DNA of 64,000 nt from Salegentibacter sp. R32 (GTDB taxonomy: Bacteria; Bacteroidota; Bacteroidia; Flavobacteriales; Flavobacteriaceae). The position numbers and the translations under genes are program-made. The notes beneath the pieces were generated by a model. That model was not told the DNA's origin. It saw only the letters and a list, made by a program, of their open reading frames with translations, and did not search any database. The stretch lies in assembly GCF_008692195.1 (NCBI RefSeq), contig NZ_RXOM01000006.1:62001-126000 (forward strand), read 5' to 3'. Of this stretch, positions 16,359 to 24,914 are shown piece after piece. Position 1 is the stretch's first letter. Every line of letters starts with the position of its first letter.

Positions 16359-18665
16359 CTAGTCTTCTTTTACAAAAAAACTTTCTTCTAGATCTTTGAT
16401 CATTATTTTAAACTCACCAGCTTCAAGAATACTTTCACCATTTTGATCGGCATATTTTAGATCGTCTGTTGAAATTGTAAAGTCAACCGTTTTAGAAGCG
16501 CCAGGCTCTAATTCGATCTTCGTAAATCTTCTAAGTCGCTTTACATCCGGAGTAATTTTACTGGCATATAAATCTGACGTGTAAAGTTCTACAACCTCTT
16601 TTCCTCTTCTATCTCCGGTATTCGTTACTTTTACTGAAACTTGTAGCTTCTCTCCTGCTCCAATTTCAGTTGTATTCATTTTCAACTCTGAATACTTAAA
16701 AGTGGTATAACTTAAACCATCGCCAAATCGGTATTGCGGATTGTAATCGGCTTCATAATTATAAACGCCTTCTGCTTTCTTTTGCTCTTCAGAAGGTTTA
16801 TGAATGTAACCGATCGTCGCATTTGGATATCTGGGATAAGTATAAGGTAACTTCCCAGAAGGATTTACTTCTCCAAATAAGATATCTGCCAAGGCATCAC
16901 CTCCAAAATTTCCTGGTAAGTAAGTCTGTACAACCGCTTTCATTTTTGGTTCGATCTTACTTATAATTCTTGGTCGACCTTCATTTAAAACCAAAATTAC
17001 CGGAGTTCCCGTTTCAGCAACTTTTAGAGCTAATTCTACCTGATGTTCATTTAAATATAAATCATTTAAATCTCCCGGTTTTTCGGTATAGGTATTTTCG
17101 CCTAAACATAAAATCACCACATCTGCTTTTTTAGCTTCTGAAACTGCTTTTTCTAGCTGATCCGGAGCTTGCTCATAATATTTCCCATCCATTTTATAGC
17201 TCACTCCGGGAACGTAAGTCACGTTCTTTTTCTTTCCTTTTTGCTGAAGTGCTTCCAGAATCGTGTTATAATCTTGTGCGTATTCTGGAGTTTTTTCACC
17301 TTGCCAAGAATACGTCCACGCACCATTTAAAGTTCGCATATTATTAGCGTTAGGACCGGTCACTAAAATCTTCGCATTCTTTTCTAACGGAAGAATATTT
17401 TCTTCATTTTTTAATAAAGTAATCGATTCTGCTGCGGTGTTGTAAGCTGCATTTTCAAAATCTTTACTTCCAAAATCAGGATAATCTTTTGGATTGGTCG
17501 TAGGATGTTCAAATAAATTCAACGCAAATTTCACCCGTAAAATTCGTCTTACGGCATCATCGATTCGTTCTTCTTTTACCTTTCCTTCTTTTACCAATTC
17601 TACCAAACTATTATAAAAAACTTCGTATTTATAAGGAACCATCGACATATCGACACCGGCATTAATGGCCATCATCACCGCTTCTTTATCGTCTTTAGCT
17701 ACGCGATCGCGACGGTGAAGATTTTCAATATCTGCCCAATCGGTCACGACTAAACCTTTAAAGTTTAATTCTTCTTTAAGTAAGCCCGTCAATAAATTTT
17801 TATTAGCGTGGACAGGAATTCCATTAATGATTCCGCTATTGATCATAATCGTGTGCGCGCCGGCTTCGATAGCAGCTTTAAAAGACGGCAAATGATATTC
17901 GCGTAATGCTGAAGTAGGAATATAAGAAGGTGTTCTATCTTTCCCTGAAGTAGCCGCGTGATAACCTAAAAAGTGCTTTAAAGAACTCGCAACGTGTTCC
18001 GGATTCGAAAGGTCGTTGTTTTCACCTTCATAACCATCGATCATTTCTACGCCTAGTTCTGAAATTAAATAAGGATCTTCACCAAAAGATTCCCAAATTC
18101 TAGGAAATCGAGGATCCATTCCTAAGTCTAATACCGGAGAGAAGTTCCAAGAAATACTGCTCGCTCTCGTTTCGTAAGCTGTAATTTCTGCGCCTCTTTT
18201 TACTAAGTCACGATTTCTGGTTGCCGCCTGACCAATTTGCTGCGGAAACATTGTAGCTCCCACCGTATAGGTCGCTCCGTGAATCATATCTACTCCATAA
18301 ATTACCGGAATTTCTAATCGATCTTTTAATACAGTTTCTTGAATTTGGCTAATTAAAGAATACCATTTTTGTGGGGTTAACGCACGGTTATTCGCTGTAT
18401 TCAACACTGAACCAATATGATGATCGATCAAAGCTTTGTTTAACGAATCTTGATCTAATTCAAAAGGCTCGTAACTCGAATAAATATCGTCTCCTTTGGT
18501 GATCACATCGAGCGTGATCTGCGTCATTTGCCCGACTTTTTCTTCAATCGTCATTTTATTGATTAACGACTCAATCTCTTGATCGTGGGCTTTACTATTT
18601 AATTGCGCCTGAGCAAAATTTCCGAAGAGCAAAAACACTCCCAGAAATAGTGAATATAATTTCAT
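16359..18665 (-). CDS. bglX: Periplasmic beta-glucosidase, glycoside hydrolase family 3
   Basis: This 768-residue exported enzyme has the signal peptide FLLFGNFAQA and is predicted to release glucose from the non-reducing end of beta-glucan oligosaccharides. The GH3 N-terminal barrel carries the nucleophile in GLVVTDWADI (Asp309), with KHFLGYHAATSGKDRT before it. The C-terminal alpha/beta sandwich (about 400-640) and a fibronectin-III-like domain (about 670-765) complete the BglX layout. It is the last gene of the utilisation locus, 24 bp after the GH30 gene. The lack of a lipobox puts it in the periplasm, the right place for final hydrolysis. Confidence 0.9.
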   Translation of the reverse strand: MKLYSLFLGVFLLFGNFAQAQLNSKAHDQEIESLINKMTIEEKVGQMTQITLDVITKGDDIYSSYEPFELDQDSLNKALIDHHIGSVLNTANNRALTPQKWYSLISQIQETVLKDRLEIPVIYGVDMIHGATYTVGATMFPQQIGQAATRNRDLVKRGAEITAYETRASSISWNFSPVLDLGMDPRFPRIWESFGEDPYLISELGVEMIDGYEGENNDLSNPEHVASSLKHFLGYHAATSGKDRTPSYIPTSALREYHLPSFKAAIEAGAHTIMINSGIINGIPVHANKNLLTGLLKEELNFKGLVVTDWADIENLHRRDRVAKDDKEAVMMAINAGVDMSMVPYKYEVFYNSLVELVKEGKVKEERIDDAVRRILRVKFALNLFEHPTTNPKDYPDFGSKDFENAAYNTAAESITLLKNEENILPLEKNAKILVTGPNANNMRTLNGAWTYSWQGEKTPEYAQDYNTILEALQQKGKKKNVTYVPGVSYKMDGKYYEQAPDQLEKAVSEAKKADVVILCLGENTYTEKPGDLNDLYLNEHQVELALKVAETGTPVILVLNEGRPRIISKIEPKMKAVVQTYLPGNFGGDALADILFGEVNPSGKLPYTYPRYPNATIGYIHKPSEEQKKAEGVYNYEADYNPQYRFGDGLSYTTFKYSELKMNTTEIGAGEKLQVSVKVTNTGDRRGKEVVELYTSDLYASKITPDVKRLRRFTKIELEPGASKTVDFTISTDDLKYADQNGESILEAGEFKIMIKDLEESFFVKED

Positions 18666-18689
18666 AAGTTTATAGTTTTTGGGGATTTT

Positions 18690-20132
18690 TTAAATAACAA
18701 ACGTACCAACCGATTCTGCCGGTAATTTCACTTCAAGCGTTTCATTTTCTAATTGAAGTTGAAATGATTCTGCTTTTTTGTTTTTATTCTGAACGATCAC
18801 TACAATTTTGCGTTCAGGAGTTTTAAAAGCAACATTGGGTAATTCTTCCAGTAAATTAGATTCGATTCTTACTGAACCGGGCTTTACAAATTTTGAAGCT
18901 TGCGCAATAATATAATACGCAGGTTCTCTGGTAACCTCATCTCCTTTAATGGTTATTGCGCCCAAGCAACGATCACAACCACCACGGTCGGTATGCGGTT
19001 GTTGATTTTCGTCTGCAGCAACATTCCACTCTAAAACAGTTTTACACCAATTTCTAGTCGCACCGATTATTAAATTTTCGGTATGCCAATTCATTTCTTT
19101 TGCAAAATCACCTGGAGCTCCTACCCATTGTTCGGTGAAATAAAGGTTTTTATCGGGATGCGCTTCGTGTACTTTCGAAATCGCATCGACCTCACCACCG
19201 TATAAATGAAAAGCAGAACCATCGATATACTTTGCCGCTACAGAATCATTTAAAATCGTGATGGGATAATCGGGACGATCGGCATTGTGATCATAAACAA
19301 TGATCTTGGTTTCTATATTATTTTCTTCGAAAATTGGCCCTAAATGATTTTTTACAAATTCCTTTTGCTGTTCAGCTTCCATCAATAAACTTGGATTGTT
19401 GCCGGGATGCAAAGGTTCATTTTGTACAGTAATAGCATCGATCGTAATTCCTTCAGCCTTCATCTCTTCAATATATTTTACGAAATAATTGGCATAACTA
19501 TCGTAAAATTCTTCTTTTAAACTTCCGCCGCGAGTATCGTTATTGGTTTTCATCCATTTTGGTGGAGACCAAGGAGAACCCAAAATTTTAATATCAGGTT
19601 GAATTTTAATGATTTCTTTTAGCACCGGAATCAAATGAAGTGTATCATTTGCCAAAGAGAAATGCTCTAAATTTTTATCGGTTTCGCCTTCCGGTAGATC
19701 GTTATAAGAAAATGGTGCTGCATCTAAATCTGAAGCGCCAATACTTATTCTTAAATAACTTACGCCAATGCTATTGGTATCTCGTGCAAAGAGTTCTTGT
19801 AATAAATCTTGACGAGCTTTATCTGACATTTGGTGAATATGCATTGCGCTACCACCGGTTAAGGTATAACCAAAACCATCCATCGTTTGGTAGGTTTTTT
19901 CAGTATTTATTTTAATAAGTGGTAGTTGTGACGAGGTTTGGGTCTTGGTTTCATCCAACTCACTTTCTGCTAATAATTTACTCTTATCGAAAGTGGTAAT
20001 GTAAACACTACCTTTACTTTTATTGTTTTCTTCGGAAGAATTTGCTTTAGAATCGCCGATGCAAGAACTAAATGTCGATAACATTGTAATACCTAAAGAA
20101 ATCCCGATACATTTATGAAGTAATTTTTTCAT
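18690..20132 (-). CDS. GH30 glycosidase, lipoprotein without surface-export signal (paralog 2)
   Basis: This 480-residue family 30 hydrolase (glucosylceramidase / beta-1,6-glucanase group) has its acid/base Glu239 in TVQNEPLH and nucleophile Glu334 in LYFTEQWVGAP. The signal ends in the lipobox FSSC followed by IGDSK, which lacks the acidic run used for surface export, so a periplasmic location is inferred. It aligns closely with the other GH30 in this operon, with both catalytic Glu at the same residue numbers, and is its paralog. It probably acts on beta-1,6- or mixed beta-1,3/1,6-glucan fragments. Confidence 0.88.
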   Translation of the reverse strand: MKKLLHKCIGISLGITMLSTFSSCIGDSKANSSEENNKSKGSVYITTFDKSKLLAESELDETKTQTSSQLPLIKINTEKTYQTMDGFGYTLTGGSAMHIHQMSDKARQDLLQELFARDTNSIGVSYLRISIGASDLDAAPFSYNDLPEGETDKNLEHFSLANDTLHLIPVLKEIIKIQPDIKILGSPWSPPKWMKTNNDTRGGSLKEEFYDSYANYFVKYIEEMKAEGITIDAITVQNEPLHPGNNPSLLMEAEQQKEFVKNHLGPIFEENNIETKIIVYDHNADRPDYPITILNDSVAAKYIDGSAFHLYGGEVDAISKVHEAHPDKNLYFTEQWVGAPGDFAKEMNWHTENLIIGATRNWCKTVLEWNVAADENQQPHTDRGGCDRCLGAITIKGDEVTREPAYYIIAQASKFVKPGSVRIESNLLEELPNVAFKTPERKIVVIVQNKNKKAESFQLQLENETLEVKLPAESVGTFVI

Positions 20133-20147
20133 ATTTATTTAAAATAC

Positions 20148-20181
20148 CTAAGCAGATGATTGGCTAAGATCATCTGCTTAG
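20148..20181 (-). other. Intercistronic hairpin inside the glucan operon
   Basis: A perfect 13-bp stem (CTAAGCAGATGAT / ATCATCTGCTTAG) with an 8-nt loop sits between the SusE-like gene and the second GH30 gene. The T run after it on the minus strand is poor (TATTTTAAAT). It may stabilise or attenuate the message rather than end it. Confidence 0.6.
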
Positions 20182-20203
20182 AAAGGTTTAGTGAAATTTA
20201 TTT

Positions 20204-21943
20204 TTATTCAGCAGTTATTTCGAAAGTTGCGTTAGAATAAGTTGAATCAAAATTTAAAGTGGCTTGATAACTACCCGATTGTGTGATCGGATTTAAATCT
20301 CCACCTCCATTTACTAAGTTTCCGCTCATCACAGAATTGTCTCCTCCTTCCGGTGTCCCAAACTGTACATCCCAAGGTGAATTGAATTTTAGGTTATATC
20401 CTGCTTCTAAGTTTTGGGTAGTCGTGAATTGCATCGGGTGAACATAAGTCATCGCAAATTCATTACGCCCGTCCCAATCACTCGGATCCCAATGAAAAAG
20501 TTTAAGGTTGTAATATTGCCAACTTCCACTGCCGGCAGCAAAATTAAAAGTTAATTTATAGGCCTGATCGTGATCTACCCCAAATTCCCCTTCACCTTCT
20601 ACAAATGAAAAACCACTTGCTACACTATCGCCATCGGGACTATCTGTAGCTCCTATAATGTTCGAAGTGAAATAGGAAGTACCTGATCCATCTTGAGCAC
20701 TATTTAAGGTATAGCTCATTCCTGCTTGCAGTGGAAGATATTCTGAAGTGAATGTATCACCATCTAAATTAAGTTCAGTAATAGAAGTTCCGTTTTCTAA
20801 TAAAAATAAACTTGAAGGGGTTTCTGAAGGGGCACTTAAGTTACTTTCTAAATTATAGGTATACGTATCTCCCGATAAATCTAAAGTCACCGTAAATTCC
20901 CCAGAATTGTTTAATGGAATATCTTCAATGCTTATGCCCGCATCACCTGTCTGAGATTCCATATAAAGCTGGTTGGAAGTTCCTTGAATTCTTTTTAGCA
21001 AATATCCCCAATCTTGGTTGGCCCTAAATACAAAACCCCCAGCTGTTTCTCCGTTAGGTACTGTTAAAAACATAGTGGTTTCCCAAACTCCACCCCCAAT
21101 ATATTCTAAAGGTTCATCTCCGTCCCAAGCATTGGGAATAACGCTTCCTACAATACTCCAATGTTCAATTTTCCAAAGCGAATAGGTATTATCATTTAAA
21201 TTTACGGTAATACGATATTGCCCGCTTTCTTCAACTGTAATCGGAGTTCCATTTTTTTCGATAGTTCCTTCGCCGCCGCCATATTGATGAGCCGGTAATT
21301 CTTGGTTGCTATATAATTTGAAAGAACCTCCTGCATCTAACGAAGTATAAGCTTCAAAAATAAAAGTAGATTCACCTGAAGAATTTTCTAAATGGCGCAT
21401 AGGGATTGCTGCTGAAATATTAGATCCTACTTCGGTAGCACTTCCTGCTATAAACAATTGATTGGGAACATATTCATTCTCAAATCGAGTTACATTAATT
21501 GATCTTGTCGCGTAAGTTTTTGTATCCTGACAAATTGCGACTACCGTCCATTCTACTTCTGAAGTTTCATTGGCAGAATAACCAGCGTAGGATAAAGCCA
21601 AATCTAAAGCTGAAGCTTGGATACTTGCTGAAGTTTCTTTCCCATTATTATCTGAAGTAATACTTAAAATAGGAGATTCGTGATCGGTACTTCCCAAAGT
21701 ATCTATTTGAAGCTCATAACGAACTTGAAAACCTGCGGTAGAAACAGCTTCTTCCCATTCAAAATAAAATTTTTCATTGGCCCGGTCTTCTTGAAGCAAG
21801 ATTTCTTCTTCCGTTTCCGGTGAGATTAACTCTGGTTGGGATAATTCCCAGTTTCCAATAGGATCTAAATTATCATCGTTTTCACAGCTAAAAAAACTGA
21901 AAACCGATAAACAAATGACTAGGTATATATAATATTTTTTCAT
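20204..21943 (-). CDS. SusE-like surface glycan-binding lipoprotein
   Basis: This 579-residue protein starts with a lipoprotein signal (VFSFFSC, then ENDDNLD). The acidic run after the Cys is a likely surface-export signal. The N-terminal about 140 residues are a SusE-type Ig-like domain (WELSQPELISPETEEEI ... FYFEWEEAVSTAGFQV). Repeated beta-sandwich modules follow, each with the pattern SGQYRITVNLNDNTYSLWKI, SGEFTVTLDLSGDTYTYNLE or SGSYQATLNF, typical of SusE/SusF starch-binding-like repeats. It has no catalytic motif. Its place between the two GH30 genes suggests it holds the glucan for SusC/SusD and the surface GH30. Confidence 0.82.
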   Translation of the reverse strand: MKKYYIYLVICLSVFSFFSCENDDNLDPIGNWELSQPELISPETEEEILLQEDRANEKFYFEWEEAVSTAGFQVRYELQIDTLGSTDHESPILSITSDNNGKETSASIQASALDLALSYAGYSANETSEVEWTVVAICQDTKTYATRSINVTRFENEYVPNQLFIAGSATEVGSNISAAIPMRHLENSSGESTFIFEAYTSLDAGGSFKLYSNQELPAHQYGGGEGTIEKNGTPITVEESGQYRITVNLNDNTYSLWKIEHWSIVGSVIPNAWDGDEPLEYIGGGVWETTMFLTVPNGETAGGFVFRANQDWGYLLKRIQGTSNQLYMESQTGDAGISIEDIPLNNSGEFTVTLDLSGDTYTYNLESNLSAPSETPSSLFLLENGTSITELNLDGDTFTSEYLPLQAGMSYTLNSAQDGSGTSYFTSNIIGATDSPDGDSVASGFSFVEGEGEFGVDHDQAYKLTFNFAAGSGSWQYYNLKLFHWDPSDWDGRNEFAMTYVHPMQFTTTQNLEAGYNLKFNSPWDVQFGTPEGGDNSVMSGNLVNGGGDLNPITQSGSYQATLNFDSTYSNATFEITAE

Positions 21944-21961
21944 CTTTCTAAATTTTTAGTT

Positions 21962-23416
21962 TTATTCCCAAGTAATGGTAACTACGCTTTCTTCCCCTAT
22001 AGTACAATCAAATCTATTTTCTCCCATAATCGCAGAAAATGTTGTAGAAGTTGGGGTTTCGTTAAGCACGACTAAGACTTTACTTCCATCAGGATTTTGA
22101 AAAGCCACCCCTGTTAAGCCTGAATTATCCCCAAAATCTGAAGAACCAATTCGATGTGCACCCGGTCTCACAAATTTTGAAAAATGCGCAATCGCATAAT
22201 ATTCTTCATTCTTTTCTACTTCTCCAGAAGAATTTATCGTGACTACTCCTCTACAATCTTGACAACCGTTATTAGTGGGTCCGTAATTTTCATTTAGGGC
22301 TAAATTCCAGAACAACGCATTTTTAGACCAGTTTTTGGTAGACCCCATTAATATATTTTGAATATACCATCTTAAATTACTCGCAAAATCGGTACTCCAT
22401 TCCCCGCCTGAAATTTCTGTAAAATAAAGCCCTTTATCAGGATAAGCATTATGAATTTGTGACATTGCATTTACATCTCCTGCATAGGCATGAAAGGCAC
22501 TTCCTGAAACGTAAGGATTAGCTTCTGAATCATCTAAAACGGTCATAGGATAACCTGCTTCATCAAAATTATGATCGTATGCGATTATTTTAGTTGAAAT
22601 ATTTGCTTCTTCAAAAGCAGGTCCTAATGCACTTTTAATAAAGTTAGCTTGCTCTTGAGCTTCCATACGCATCGTTGGATAACCCGCTGTATGCAAAGGT
22701 TCATTTTGTGGGGTAATGGCATCAATGGAAACTCCATGATTTTCAAAAGCTTGAATATATTTCACGAAATAATTAGCGTAGGTGGAATACCACTGTTCTT
22801 CTAATTTTCCGCCGTATAAACTTTCGTTATCTTTCATCCAAGCCGGAGCACTCCATGGACTTCCCATAAACTTGACTTCTGGATTTATATTTAAAATATC
22901 GATTGCCACGGGAATCACGTGTGTTTCGTCATGGGCAATAGAAAAATTATCTAAGTTTGGATCTTCCTGCCCTTGCGGCATATCATTGTAAGTGAAGTCT
23001 TCTAAAGAAAAATCTGAAGCGCCAATGGTTAATCTTAAATAACTCATTCCTGCTCCGCTTTCTGGGTCAAACAAATCAGAGAGTAAACTGTTTTTCTGAG
23101 AAGTGCTTAAATTGTTAATCAAATAAGCCGAAGAACCCGTTAAAGCTGCTCCAAAACCTTCAATTTCTTGCATTTGCTCATCTTCATTAATTGTAATTGA
23201 AGGATAAGAAGTTTCGTTATTATCAATAATACTTAGGTTATCTTGAGGAGAAAGCAATCTGCTTTCATCGCCACTTGTTAACCAAATTTGGGCGGTTCCC
23301 ACTTCATTGCCACTACCGCCTCCGGTACTTGGAGGAGGATAGCGTTTAATATCGTCGTCTGAACAAGCTATGAATGTGGCTGCTATGGCTATATGTATAA
23401 AAAATTTCTTCATCAT
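21962..23416 (-). CDS. GH30 endo-beta-glucanase, surface lipoprotein (paralog 1)
   Basis: This 484-residue family 30 hydrolase has acid/base Glu239 in TPQNEPLH and nucleophile Glu334 in LYFTEISGGEW. The signal MKKFFIHIAIAATFIAC is followed by SDDDIK, the acidic pattern associated with lipoprotein display on the outer surface, so this copy probably makes the first cuts in the polymer. There are two ATGs in a row; the second is equally possible. It starts one base after the SusD stop. GH30 enzymes in comparable Bacteroides loci are endo-beta-1,6-glucanases; the same substrate is inferred here. Confidence 0.88.
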   Translation of the reverse strand: MMKKFFIHIAIAATFIACSDDDIKRYPPPSTGGGSGNEVGTAQIWLTSGDESRLLSPQDNLSIIDNNETSYPSITINEDEQMQEIEGFGAALTGSSAYLINNLSTSQKNSLLSDLFDPESGAGMSYLRLTIGASDFSLEDFTYNDMPQGQEDPNLDNFSIAHDETHVIPVAIDILNINPEVKFMGSPWSAPAWMKDNESLYGGKLEEQWYSTYANYFVKYIQAFENHGVSIDAITPQNEPLHTAGYPTMRMEAQEQANFIKSALGPAFEEANISTKIIAYDHNFDEAGYPMTVLDDSEANPYVSGSAFHAYAGDVNAMSQIHNAYPDKGLYFTEISGGEWSTDFASNLRWYIQNILMGSTKNWSKNALFWNLALNENYGPTNNGCQDCRGVVTINSSGEVEKNEEYYAIAHFSKFVRPGAHRIGSSDFGDNSGLTGVAFQNPDGSKVLVVLNETPTSTTFSAIMGENRFDCTIGEESVVTITWE

Positions 23417-23417
23417 T

Positions 23418-24899
23418 TTAGTATCCTGGGTTTTGTTCTAAATTGGGGTTTCTATCTATTTCATCTTGCGGAATAGGTAATAACAAATCTTTTTCGGTTA
23501 CATTATAATTAACAGACTGTCCAGTACTTAGATCTACATCGTCGACACTATTCATTACTTCAATAGCTCTGTCGTATCGAATTAAATCGTCCCACCGTTT
23601 TGCTTCTTGAGCCAGTTCTAAACGACGCTCTGTTAGAATAGCTTCTCTCATTGCACTTTGTGAAGCAGTTTGCTCTTCCGTTAAAGGATCTAATTCTACT
23701 CGATCTCTAATAGTATTTACAATTTCTTCAGCTTGATCTGTTTGTCCTAACTCATTTAAAGCTTCTGCCTTTAATAACATAATATCTGCTAAGCGAAGTA
23801 AGTATTCATTATCTGCACTATTCCACGCACTTGCATTTTTCCATTTGTAAGCAAAGGGCACACTGCTATTAGGAGTATTTCCCCAGTATTCATCTATCCA
23901 ACCTACATTTTCAAAAAGAATGGTAGCATTTTTTCTTATGTCATCTCCTTGTGCATCAAAAGCATCTACTAAATCTACTGAAGGAGTAACAAATTTTCTC
24001 CACGTATCTCCACTAATAGAAGGTGGTAAATGCATTTGTGGTGCCCAGTTACCTTCATCTCCTCCTAAAAATTGAATTTCTAGAATTGACTCAGAATTAT
24101 TGTAATTATTTCCGTTAAATAGATCAGCATAATTAGGAAGTAGACTGTAACCTGCCGGACTATAAATCACGGCATCTGCGTGTTCAACAACTTCCGCATA
24201 ATCTGGTGTTGGCATTTGTGCATAAACTTTAGCGAAAAGTGCATTTGCCGCTCCTTTTGTAGCTCTTGCTTTATTTTCGCTTGCATCCTCCCCATAATCA
24301 TCTGGTAATCTATTGAGAGCCTGTTCTAAATCTGAAAGAATTTGTGCATAAACTTCACTTTCTGTAGCCCGAGGTTTTCTAGTAACACTTGGGTCTGGAG
24401 AGCTAATAAATTCTAAATATAAGGGTACTCCACCATAGTTTTTAACTAAATGAAAATAATTAAATGCCCTTAAAAAATAAGCTTGACCAATGATTTGCTC
24501 CCGCTCTTCTTCAGTTATTCTTTCTTCAACTAAAGGGGCATTTTCTAAAACCACATTTGCTTTAGAAATGGCATTATAGACATTTCCCCACATTCCGTAA
24601 ATTCTGGAATTTGTAGGAGTAACTTCTACACGATCAAATTGAAATATTTCAGGATTGTCACCACCAGCGTAATAATTATCTGAACGTACATCTTGATAAA
24701 TCACCCGATCCCAGATATAATAATCGGAAGATTGAAAGGATTCATAAACCCCGGTTAATGCAGCCTGTATTTGCGGACCTGTAGCGTAGGCAGAGGCTGC
24801 TGTTTCTTCTGAAATTGGTTTTAAATCTAACTCATCATCACAAGAAGCCAGCGAACCAATTAACATTGAATAAATAATATATTTTCTTAAACTTTTCAT
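23418..24899 (-). CDS. susD: SusD/RagB family nutrient-binding outer-membrane lipoprotein
   Basis: This is a lipoprotein of about 493 residues with signal MKSLRKYIIYSMLIGSLASC and DDELD after the Cys. SusD hallmarks are the TPR-like helices with WGNVYNAISKANVVLENAP and GQAYFLRAFNYFHLVKNYGG. The C-terminal RRLELAQEAKRWDDLIRYDR and LLPIPQDEIDRNPNLEQNPGY ending are also typical. It caps the SusC transporter and binds glucan at the surface. The frame can also open at a GTG (24908) or ATG (24905); the ATG at 24899 gives the standard signal length. It lies directly downstream of SusC. Confidence 0.93.
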   Translation of the reverse strand: MKSLRKYIIYSMLIGSLASCDDELDLKPISEETAASAYATGPQIQAALTGVYESFQSSDYYIWDRVIYQDVRSDNYYAGGDNPEIFQFDRVEVTPTNSRIYGMWGNVYNAISKANVVLENAPLVEERITEEEREQIIGQAYFLRAFNYFHLVKNYGGVPLYLEFISSPDPSVTRKPRATESEVYAQILSDLEQALNRLPDDYGEDASENKARATKGAANALFAKVYAQMPTPDYAEVVEHADAVIYSPAGYSLLPNYADLFNGNNYNNSESILEIQFLGGDEGNWAPQMHLPPSISGDTWRKFVTPSVDLVDAFDAQGDDIRKNATILFENVGWIDEYWGNTPNSSVPFAYKWKNASAWNSADNEYLLRLADIMLLKAEALNELGQTDQAEEIVNTIRDRVELDPLTEEQTASQSAMREAILTERRLELAQEAKRWDDLIRYDRAIEVMNSVDDVDLSTGQSVNYNVTEKDLLLPIPQDEIDRNPNLEQNPGY

Positions 24900-24914
24900 A
24901 TTCATCACTCTTTT

